Origin: Sphingobacteriaceae bacterium
GTDB lineage: Bacteria; Bacteroidota; Bacteroidia; B-17B0; Aurantibacillaceae
Length of the DNA: 50,779 nucleotides
Assembly: GCA_947480015.1 (NCBI GenBank)
Contig: CANKBS010000027.1
Coordinates: forward strand, 1-50,779
Reading direction: 5' to 3'
Part shown: positions 1 through 6,403 of the stretch, piece by piece
How positions within the stretch are numbered: the stretch's first letter is position 1
Layout: each line of letters starts with the position of its first letter
The notes under the pieces: generated by a model
What the model was told of the DNA's origin: nothing
What the model saw: the letters and a program-made list of their open reading frames with translations, nothing else
The model's database searches: none
Translations under genes and position numbers: made by a program

Positions 1-62
1 TCAAGTACACCAATAAAAACACAAAAACTATGGAAGAACTATTATACCAAAAAAAGTACATT

Positions 63-149
63 TGTAAACCAATTACAGGATTAACTATAAACTGTAAACT
101 TAAGTCAGGATTAATTAAATAAACTGTAAACTTTTTTCAGGACGAGTCA
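63..149. mobile_element. Probable terminal end of an IS21-like insertion sequence
   Basis: Three copies of TGTAAAC-N6-CAGGA stand in the same orientation at 63-80, 93-110 and 125-142, spaced 30 and 32 bases apart; the last continues as CGAGTCA to 149. Multiple short terminal repeats of this kind are a known property of IS21-family ends. The orientation suggests that the element body lies to the left, outside the window, and that the outer tip is near 149. No transposase can be identified in bases 1-62, so the family assignment is inferred from repeat architecture only. Confidence 0.5.
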
Positions 150-228
150 TTTGTATAATAATTGTTGGCTGAAGCGGCTTTCCCGCCTAAGCGGGAAAGC
201 CCCTGCAAGCCTACAATTATTGCAAATG
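148..228. repeat. Large imperfect inverted repeat with a perfect inner hairpin
   Basis: Outer arms 148-170 and 208-228 are complementary over about 20 bases with small mismatches (both arms read CATTTG...AATAATTGT.GGCT on their own strand). Inside lies a perfect 11-bp stem, GGCTTTCCCGC at 176-186 against 191-201, with a CTAA loop. The structure adjoins the probable IS end at 149. It lacks a T-run, so it is not a plain terminator. It could be a cruciform, a small MITE-like element or a dispersed intergenic repeat. Confidence 0.6.
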
Positions 229-248
229 GCAAGCGAGGCTGAAGAGAA

Positions 249-264
249 GGCCCGCCCGGGCGCC
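249..264 (-). repeat. GC-rich dispersed intergenic repeat, copy 1
   Basis: On the minus strand this reads GGCGCCCGGGCGGGCC and matches 14 of 16 bases of 11571-11586 on the plus strand. It contains the perfect palindrome CGCCCGGGCG at 253-262. The GC content is far above that of the surroundings. It lies between the large inverted repeat and the terminator of the first gene. Confidence 0.45.
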
Positions 265-316
265 ACAATAAAAAGAAAACGCATGAGTGATTCTAATTAT
301 CCAAAATTACAAGCAT

Positions 317-348
317 AAAAAAAGCGGAAAACAGTTCCGCTTTTTTTT
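317..348 (-). terminator. Rho-independent terminator (usable on both strands)
   Basis: The stem AAAAAAAGCGGAA / TTCCGCTTTTTTT has a 5-base loop and is flanked by an A-run on one side and a T-run on the other. On the minus strand it lies just downstream of the stop codon of the deoxyhypusine-synthase family gene. Confidence 0.8.
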
Positions 349-362
349 ATTTCATAAATTAG

Positions 363-1355
363 TTACCAACCTAAAATCCAGGCAAACATTAGTGGAGCCA
401 CAATAGTGGCATCACTTTCTACAATAAATTTAGGAGTATGTATGTCTAATTTACCCCAGGTAATTTTTTCGTTAGGCACGGCTCCCGAATAAGATCCGTA
501 AGAGGTAGTTGAATCGGAGATCTGACAGAAATAACTCCAGAAAGGAATGTTATGCATGCCCATATCCTGATACAACATCGGCACCACACAAATTGGGAAG
601 TCGCCTGCAATACCGCCACCAATTTGGAAAAAGCCTACACCTTTACCACCACTGTTTTTCGGGTACCAGTCGGCTAACCAAGCCATGTATTCAATACCAC
701 TTTTCATGGTGCTTGCTTTAATTTCATTTTTAATCACATAGGAAGCAAAAATATTTCCCATGGTGCTGTCTTCCCAACCCGGCACTACTATTGGTAAATT
801 GCGTTCGGCTGCTGCCAGCATCCAGCTGTCTTTCGGATCAATTTCGTAATACTGTTTTAATTCGCCGCTTAATAAAATTTTGTACATGTATTCATGCGGA
901 AAATAACGTTCGCCGGCTGTATCAGCATCTTTCCAGATCTTGTAAATGTGTTTTTGTAAACGACGGAATGCTTCTTCTTCAGGAATACACGTATCGGTTA
1001 CACGGTTATAATGGTTTTCCAATAAGTCCCATTCTTCTTGTGGCGACAAATCACGGTAATTAGGTACACGTTTGTAATGCGAGTGCGCTACTAAGTTCAT
1101 GATGTCTTCTTCCAGGTTAGCACCGGTACACGAAATAATATCAATTTTACCCTGACGGATCATCTCTGCTAAGGATTTTCCTAACTCCGCAGTACTCATG
1201 GCTCCGGCAAGGGTCACCATCATTTTTCCGCCTTCGGTTAAATGGGTTTCGTAGCCTTTGGCCGCATCCATCAAGGCAGCCGCGTTAAAATGTTTATAAT
1301 GATGTTCAATGAAATTAGAAACAGGTCCTTTTTTTGAAATAGTCGTATTTGGCAT
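363..1355 (-). CDS. Deoxyhypusine synthase family protein
   Basis: A protein of 330 residues related over its full length to deoxyhypusine/homospermidine synthases, NAD-dependent enzymes that move an aminobutyl group from spermidine to an acceptor. Near the C-terminus SGAVPNEKITWGK (Lys302) aligns with the human SGARPDEAVSWGK segment that carries the catalytic lysine, followed by a VESDATIVAPL stretch like the eukaryotic VYADASLVFPL. Glycine-rich stretches around residues 50-80 and 230-245 fit the NAD-binding core. Bacteria lack eIF5A, so the acceptor is unknown; a polyamine such as putrescine (homospermidine formation) is one possibility. It is cytosolic, with no signal peptide, and is transcribed alone from a TATCTTTG box upstream to a strong terminator. 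The family call is firm and the substrate is not. Confidence 0.9.
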   Translation of the reverse strand: MPNTTISKKGPVSNFIEHHYKHFNAAALMDAAKGYETHLTEGGKMMVTLAGAMSTAELGKSLAEMIRQGKIDIISCTGANLEEDIMNLVAHSHYKRVPNYRDLSPQEEWDLLENHYNRVTDTCIPEEEAFRRLQKHIYKIWKDADTAGERYFPHEYMYKILLSGELKQYYEIDPKDSWMLAAAERNLPIVVPGWEDSTMGNIFASYVIKNEIKASTMKSGIEYMAWLADWYPKNSGGKGVGFFQIGGGIAGDFPICVVPMLYQDMGMHNIPFWSYFCQISDSTTSYGSYSGAVPNEKITWGKLDIHTPKFIVESDATIVAPLMFAWILGW

Positions 1356-1371
1356 GTTGTTTTTTTTGTTG

Positions 1372-1379
1372 CAAAGATA
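1372..1379 (-). promoter_or_regulatory. Bacteroidota -7 promoter element (TATCTTTG)
   Basis: On the minus strand the sequence reads TATCTTTG, a full match to the Bacteroidota -7 consensus TANNTTTG, 16 bases before the ATG of the deoxyhypusine-synthase family gene. A clear -33 TTTG is not seen at the usual distance. The untranslated leader would be very short. Confidence 0.5.
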
Positions 1380-1417
1380 AAGTTTTTGCCTGAATGCCGG
1401 CTAAAATGTTCATTGCT

Positions 1418-2143
1418 TTAATTCGCCATGATATCATGCAAGGCGTGGCGATAATCCTTGCGCGTATAGCCGTAAAATTTAATTTCGCGGTAAGTCTGTC
1501 TTACGTCGAGCCATAAACCGAATGAGTAATAAAGTCCATTAAAATCAACGTTAACATTTTTATCAAGCACTAATCTGTAGCCCCCGGTGGCGCTAAGTCC
1601 AATCCAGCGAAAAGGTTTTAAAACGAATTGCAAACCAGCACCAGTTGGAACAATCACGCCCGACTGATTTAAAATAATAGTACCGTTATCAGCATCCACT
1701 TGTTTGTTTTTAAACTTACCTAATCCAATCTCAAAGGGCACATCAATTTCCAAAAAACGTTTATCCAACATCACATACTGGTAAAACACCGTAGCGTAGT
1801 TAAGCAATAAATAACGATCAATGGTGCGGGAATCGTTAAAGCGTCTTGAGGCTCTCTGAGCATTTGGAGTCATGGTATAATATCCCAGGCCAAACACGTG
1901 GTATTCTTTAAAAATAAAACCTATTTGTCCGCCCTGAAAGTTAACCGGTCGGTTTTTGATGAAGGAGTTTCGGTTATCGATGTTAGCGTATGGGCGGTAA
2001 CGGTTAAATTTGAAAATGCGCGCGGAGTCGGCTTTAAATTTGATTGTCAACGAATCGATTTTTCTTTTTTTGACAGAATCGTTTTGTGAAAATGCTTGTC
2101 GCGCAAAAAGGCCTGATAAAATGAAGGTCAAAAAAAATCGCAT
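1418..2143 (-). CDS. Putative outer-membrane beta-barrel protein
   Basis: A protein of 241 residues. An N-terminal signal peptide (MRFFLTFILSGLFARQAFSQ, cleaved after about residue 20) is followed by a Lys/Asp/Ser-rich linker and then alternating hydrophobic/aromatic segments such as GQIGFIFKEYHVFGLGYY and GLYYSFGLWLDV that look like beta-barrel strands. No enzymatic motif is visible. It is probably exported to the outer membrane. It is monocistronic as far as can be seen, with a TACCTTTG -7 box about 55 bases upstream of the start. The function is unknown; outer-membrane location is an inference from the signal peptide and strand pattern. Confidence 0.7.
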   Translation of the reverse strand: MRFFLTFILSGLFARQAFSQNDSVKKRKIDSLTIKFKADSARIFKFNRYRPYANIDNRNSFIKNRPVNFQGGQIGFIFKEYHVFGLGYYTMTPNAQRASRRFNDSRTIDRYLLLNYATVFYQYVMLDKRFLEIDVPFEIGLGKFKNKQVDADNGTIILNQSGVIVPTGAGLQFVLKPFRWIGLSATGGYRLVLDKNVNVDFNGLYYSFGLWLDVRQTYREIKFYGYTRKDYRHALHDIMAN

Positions 2144-2199
2144 GATTACTTAGACGAATATAAAGTATAAAAGATTAAACAGTTCAAAAATTTATTATA

Positions 2200-2207
2200 C
2201 AAAGGTA
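2200..2207 (-). promoter_or_regulatory. Bacteroidota -7 promoter element (TACCTTTG)
   Basis: On the minus strand TACCTTTG matches TANNTTTG, about 55 bases upstream of the start of the outer-membrane protein gene. No convincing -33 box was found. Confidence 0.4.
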
Positions 2208-2254
2208 ACAGGATTATTTAATAGAAGGGTTTTGATGCTTGTTGATGTTGAATG

Positions 2255-2713
2255 TCAAACCAGACTCAGGCGGAGTGCCTCGCAAGCGTTATAAACCAAT
2301 TGAAAGGCGGCTTCAAAATCCTTTTCCGATCCGTAATAGGGGTCCGGCACTTCTTTGTTCTGATTCGGAAAAACCACATCCAACAAAAAGCGCACTTTGG
2401 CATGGTGCTGTTTTTGATCGCTAATGCTTAATACATTCCTGTAGTTACTCGTATCCATCACATAAATACGATCAAAGTCCTCAAAATCTGAAACCTGAAA
2501 TTGCCTGGCTCTTAATTTAGAAAGATCAACCCCGTTTTTGGCGGCATTGGCAATAGTGCGGTGATCGGGAGCCTCACCAATGTGATAATGAGCCGTACCC
2601 GCCGAATCGATCTCCAAAGGCAGACCGTGTTTTTCTTTCAGATGCAACATAATGCCCTCGGCCAATGGCGAGCGACAAATATTACCCAGACAAACAAAGA
2701 GAATTTTTTGCAT
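2255..2713 (-). CDS. Low-molecular-weight protein-tyrosine phosphatase
   Basis: A protein of 152 residues, the normal length for this family. The P-loop signature is at the extreme N-terminus, FVCLGNICRSP, with nucleophile Cys8 and phosphate-binding Arg14 (CX5R). The general-acid loop is DPYYG with Asp124 near the C-terminus. The enzyme hydrolyses phosphotyrosine or related phosphate esters in the cytosol; bacterial members often act on tyrosine kinases of polysaccharide export, but no such kinase is in this window. The gene has a possible TAGTTTTG -7 box (2728-2735) with a TTTG 16 bases upstream of it, overlapping the terminator of htrA. Function class is certain; the physiological substrate is unknown. 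Confidence 0.93.
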   Translation of the reverse strand: MQKILFVCLGNICRSPLAEGIMLHLKEKHGLPLEIDSAGTAHYHIGEAPDHRTIANAAKNGVDLSKLRARQFQVSDFEDFDRIYVMDTSNYRNVLSISDQKQHHAKVRFLLDVVFPNQNKEVPDPYYGSEKDFEAAFQLVYNACEALRLSLV

Positions 2714-2740
2714 AAAAAATGATGAGGCAAAACTAAAATA

Positions 2741-2768
2741 AAAAAGCGAATCAAATGATCCGCTTTTT
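2741..2768 (-). terminator. Terminator downstream of the htrA-like gene
   Basis: The AAAAAGCG / CGCTTTTT stem (2741-2748 with 2761-2768) encloses an ATC/GAT inner pairing, with A/T runs on both sides. On the minus strand it lies about 20 bases after the protease stop codon and before the phosphatase gene, separating the two transcription units. Confidence 0.65.
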
Positions 2769-2788
2769 AAAAATTTGTTCCGGCTATT

Positions 2789-4249
2789 TTACAAACCAAA
2801 ACTATACGAAGCCCGCATGCCATTGGCATAAAAGCCTTCAATGAGTACCATGCCTTTTTTGTTCGACAAACTATTCTCAACGTCTTTTAGTGTCAGCATT
2901 TTTTTCTTATCAATGCTCGTAACAATAAATCCTTGTTGAATGCCTACCTGTGATAATATGCCCGGATTTAATTTTTCAATTCTGATCCCGTTTTCTAAAC
3001 GTAAGGCAGCTAAATCATCGTTGTCAACCTCTGCAAACTCAGCGCCCAGGGCATTTACCGTTTTGGCAGGCATCTCCGATTTTTTTACCAGCTTGGTGGT
3101 ATTGTCATATGTTTTTAATGTTACCGGTAAATTCAAGTCGTTGTTATTACGAACTATTTCCACTTTAATTTTATCACCCGGACGGTAACGGCTAATTTGT
3201 TCTTGCAATTCACTCACCGACCTTACCGGCACATCGTGAATAGCCGTGATCACATCGCCCTCTCTAATACCGGCATCCTGTGCACTTCCACCTTCATTAA
3301 TGCTACTGACGTAAATTCCTTTTAAGTTTTTTAAGTTTTTATCAGCAGCCAGTTTTGAATCAATATCGAGTAAACTCACACCAATGTAAGCGCGTTGCAC
3401 GGCGCCAAATTCAACCATATCGCTCACCACTTTTTTTACAATGTTAACCGGTACTGCAAACGAATAACCTTGGAAGGCTCCGTTACTGGATGCAATGGCG
3501 GTGTTAATGCCTATTAATTCACCTTCGGTGTTTACCAAAGCTCCACCACTATTTCCGGGATTAACTGCGGCATCTGTTTGTATAAAGGATTCAATGGGAC
3601 TTTTGTTTCCGTTCAAAATATTATTCCTTCCTTTTGCGCTAATGATGCCTGCCGTAACGGTACTGTTCAAATTAAAAGGATTACCCACAGCCAAAGCCCA
3701 TTCGCCTACCTTTACGCCATCGCTATTGCCATAATTTAAAAAAGGCAAACCATGTTCTTTAATTTTTAAAAGTGCCACATCCGTGCTGGCATCGGCACCA
3801 ATAACTTCGGCTACGTAAGTACGCTTGTCGTTTAATACCACTTCAATTTTGTTAGAACCGGCTATCACGTGATTATTGGTTACAATAAAGCCATCTTCAC
3901 TAATTATAACCCCGCTGCCACTGCCTTGTTGAACAAAATTCTGTTGTCTTTTTTGTGGTCCAAAAAATAATTCGGCAAATGGATCATATGCTAAATTATT
4001 TACTTGTTCACTCACGGTCATAATGTGAACGACCGAATTCACCGACTTTTCAGCAGCCATCACAAAATCGCTAGGTGCTGTGCCTGAGCCGCTGCCATCA
4101 TAACTGGTGAATTTATACGGCGTTGAAGTGTCAGGATGTCTAACCTGGTCATTGGCCTTAGGACTATTCCCGAATAGGAAATGCGAAGCGGCCAGTGCCA
4201 CAAATCCACCAAAACAAGCCACAAAAACGGTTGAAACTATTTTTTTCAT
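2789..4249 (-). CDS. htrA: HtrA/DegP-type periplasmic serine protease
   Basis: A protein of 486 residues. An N-terminal hydrophobic segment (about residues 4-26) acts as signal peptide or anchor. The trypsin-like domain (about 60-255) has the triad His127 (TNNHV), Asp157 (STDVAL) and Ser234 (NPGNSGGA). The first PDZ domain spans about 275-380 and a second, more divergent one about 395-486. HtrA proteins degrade or refold damaged envelope proteins, with PDZ domains controlling oligomer state and substrate binding. The gene is divergent from the 4393-9528 run across 143 bases and ends at a terminator. All catalytic residues are present. It could be called DegP, DegQ or DegS-like; the two PDZ domains favour the DegP/DegQ type. 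Confidence 0.95.
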   Translation of the reverse strand: MKKIVSTVFVACFGGFVALAASHFLFGNSPKANDQVRHPDTSTPYKFTSYDGSGSGTAPSDFVMAAEKSVNSVVHIMTVSEQVNNLAYDPFAELFFGPQKRQQNFVQQGSGSGVIISEDGFIVTNNHVIAGSNKIEVVLNDKRTYVAEVIGADASTDVALLKIKEHGLPFLNYGNSDGVKVGEWALAVGNPFNLNSTVTAGIISAKGRNNILNGNKSPIESFIQTDAAVNPGNSGGALVNTEGELIGINTAIASSNGAFQGYSFAVPVNIVKKVVSDMVEFGAVQRAYIGVSLLDIDSKLAADKNLKNLKGIYVSSINEGGSAQDAGIREGDVITAIHDVPVRSVSELQEQISRYRPGDKIKVEIVRNNNDLNLPVTLKTYDNTTKLVKKSEMPAKTVNALGAEFAEVDNDDLAALRLENGIRIEKLNPGILSQVGIQQGFIVTSIDKKKMLTLKDVENSLSNKKGMVLIEGFYANGMRASYSFGL

Positions 4250-4392
4250 ATTGCTAATTGTTTACTAATTACTTGTTGAACGTAAAATTAATAAGCTTGT
4301 TACTTCCTTCATTTGTTTTTAACAAACCTTAACCACACGGGGCTTCCGGCTGTTAAAAATTCAGAATTTTAATACAGGATGCCGCCTAAAAT

Positions 4393-5049
4393 ATGACTAA
4401 ATTTACATTAAAATTGATGAGATTGAAAAGGAAAATACCGACTTTTATTTTTGGCGTATCCATAGGTTTAATTATTGGAGCGGCTTTTTTTGTTTTCAAA
4501 ATAAACGATGTTTTTAACAAACTAAAAGACACTACCCGCGAACAAATTACTGTTATTGAACAACCCATTAAAAACGTTACATTAACCGAGCAAGAAAATA
4601 CTAGAAACCGCGAACGTTTTAAGATTAATTTAGGTAAAACTAAAAAAGTAGATTATCACGAAGCCGATAGTTTAATTCAGGAAGATTCGGATATTACCAT
4701 TGCCACCGATCAATTGCTGACTGTGAAGAATGTAAAATCAATTCTGATTGGTGACGACAATAAGGAAAAAGATTCCTTGGCGGCTCGCCTGGCTCATGTT
4801 ACAGAAACTAATTCCAATTTGTATTTTATCGAATTCTGGCGCACGCCTTTAAATTCAAAAGGCTACCGCTTTACTAAAAATAAAATTATTCTTTACGGCT
4901 TTGTTGATTTTAATAACGTGCTGCTTTATGAAGTAGATAATTCGTTTTACATCAAATGCTCTGATAAAGTATACAAATTATTTTACGGCGGCGACTTTAA
5001 GCAACTGGAGCGGGTTGTAGACACCGATCTCTTAGCCAAAATCAATTAA
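4393..5049 (+). CDS. Membrane-anchored protein of unknown function
   Basis: A protein of 218 residues that I do not recognise. A basic N-terminus (KLMRLKRKIP) precedes one transmembrane helix at about residues 16-36, and the rest, rich in Lys, Asp and Asn, is predicted to be periplasmic. The last 80 residues (YFIEFWRTPLNSKGYRF onward) look like a small beta-rich fold. The stop lies 9 bases before dapF, so the gene is probably the first of the dapF-mltG transcription unit. The start ATG gives a typical N-in signal anchor. No motif indicates an enzymatic role. Confidence 0.75.
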   Translation: MTKFTLKLMRLKRKIPTFIFGVSIGLIIGAAFFVFKINDVFNKLKDTTREQITVIEQPIKNVTLTEQENTRNRERFKINLGKTKKVDYHEADSLIQEDSDITIATDQLLTVKNVKSILIGDDNKEKDSLAARLAHVTETNSNLYFIEFWRTPLNSKGYRFTKNKIILYGFVDFNNVLLYEVDNSFYIKCSDKVYKLFYGGDFKQLERVVDTDLLAKIN

Positions 5050-5058
5050 TCTTTTTTC

Positions 5059-5853
5059 ATGCAGATCAAATTTCATAAATACCAGGGTACCGGTAACGAT
5101 TTTATATTGATCGATAACCGTCAAAATAACATTGAACTCAATACCCAACAGATTGCACAGTTGTGCGATCGCCGTTTTGGCATCGGAGCGGATGGATTGA
5201 TACTCTTGGAATTGGAACCGGGCTTTGATTTCAGAATGGTTTATTTTAATGCCGATGGCAATCAAAGCAGCATGTGTGGCAATGGCGGTCGCTGCATTAC
5301 AGCGTATGCGCAACACCTCGGCATGATTCAGAATTCTGCGCGCTTTCTGGCCATTGATGGCGCGCATGAAGCGCTTATAGCAGCTGATGGCATGGTGTCG
5401 CTGAAAATGCAGGAGGTTAAGCAGATAGAAGCCGGTGATGATTTTTTTTATTTAAATACCGGCTCACCGCATTACGTAAAAGCGGTGGAAAATCTAAAGA
5501 ATTACAATGTTTTTGAAGAAGGTAAAAAAATAAGATATAACGAACGTTTTGCCGAAGAGGGCACTAACGTAAATTTTATTGAAAAAACCGACGACACACT
5601 TTTTGTAAGAACTTACGAAAGGGGAGTAGAAGACGAGACCTTTTCATGCGGTACCGGGGTTACGGCTGCTGCTTTGGTGGCTGCGCTTACAGGCATTTCG
5701 ACGGGTAAAAACAATTGCCTCATTAAAACCCTGGGTGGCGATCTGGAAGTGACTTTTGAAAAAGTGCTCGACCGGAACTTTTACAACATCTGGTTAAAAG
5801 GTCCTGCTGTGATGGTTTTTGAAGGCAGTATCCCATTAGCAGAAATCATTTAA
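5059..5853 (+). CDS. dapF: Diaminopimelate epimerase
   Basis: A protein of 264 residues. It interconverts LL- and meso-diaminopimelate, the last step before meso-DAP enters lysine and peptidoglycan synthesis. The two catalytic cysteines are clear: Cys73 in MCGNGGRC and Cys197 in FSCGTG, one in each half of the pseudo-symmetric fold. The N-terminal KYQGTGNDFILIDN motif and GIGADGL are also typical. It follows the membrane-anchored protein by 9 bases and precedes the acetyltransferase by 19 bases. Grouping with mltG fits a cell-wall theme. Length and motifs match the family fully. Confidence 0.97.
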   Translation: MQIKFHKYQGTGNDFILIDNRQNNIELNTQQIAQLCDRRFGIGADGLILLELEPGFDFRMVYFNADGNQSSMCGNGGRCITAYAQHLGMIQNSARFLAIDGAHEALIAADGMVSLKMQEVKQIEAGDDFFYLNTGSPHYVKAVENLKNYNVFEEGKKIRYNERFAEEGTNVNFIEKTDDTLFVRTYERGVEDETFSCGTGVTAAALVAALTGISTGKNNCLIKTLGGDLEVTFEKVLDRNFYNIWLKGPAVMVFEGSIPLAEII

Positions 5854-5872
5854 TTTTTTTACATTTAGTGCA

Positions 5873-6403
5873 ATGTTCTTAAAAGGAGAAAGCATATTTA
5901 TTCGCGCCCTCGAGCCTTCTGATGCCAATATTCTTTATCAGTGGGAAAATAACATGGACCTCTGGCCAGTGAGTTTTACCCAAATTCCCTTCAGCCGTTT
6001 TATCCTCGAAGAGTTCGTGAATTCGGCGCATAACGATATTTACACCAGCAAACAATTGCGTTTAATGGTAAACAGTTTGCACGATAACAGCACCATCGGC
6101 ATCATCGATTTGTTTGAATTTGACCCCCAACATCTGCGCTGCGGATTAGGTATTTACATTCACGAAAGTTATCGTAAACAAGGTGCTGCTCATGAATGTA
6201 TCGACTTGATCAAAAAATATTGTTTTAACACCTTATTCTTAAAACAAGTGTACGTGCAGGTGAATACCTCTAACACAGCCAGTCTGGCCCTATTCGAAAA
6301 AGCCGGCTTCGAAAAGAACGGTTTAAAAAAATCATGGACCAAAACAGGCGTCGATAGCTATGAAGACGTTTGGTTTTTACAATGCATCAATTCGGGTGGC
6401 TAA
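5873..6403 (+). CDS. GNAT-family N-acetyltransferase (RimJ/RimL/SpeG-like)
   Basis: A protein of 176 residues with the order of a GNAT fold: N-terminal LKGESIFIRALEPSDA, an acyl-CoA binding loop around residues 95-110 (ESYRKQGAAHECIDL, in place of the usual Q/RxxGxG/A), and a C-terminal NTSNTASLALFEKAGFEKNG motif shared with RimJ/RimL and SpeG-type enzymes. It should transfer an acetyl group from acetyl-CoA to an amine; the acceptor cannot be told. It lies 19 bases after dapF. Its 3' end overlaps the reading frame of the downstream cytochrome by 44 bases if that frame starts at its first ATG. Confidence 0.9.
   Translation: MFLKGESIFIRALEPSDANILYQWENNMDLWPVSFTQIPFSRFILEEFVNSAHNDIYTSKQLRLMVNSLHDNSTIGIIDLFEFDPQHLRCGLGIYIHESYRKQGAAHECIDLIKKYCFNTLFLKQVYVQVNTSNTASLALFEKAGFEKNGLKKSWTKTGVDSYEDVWFLQCINSGG

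Noticed and set aside
509-1063. Plus-strand open frames opposite the deoxyhypusine-synthase family gene
   Set aside because: The minus-strand frame is 330 codons with recognisable family motifs; the opposite frames are short with no motif.
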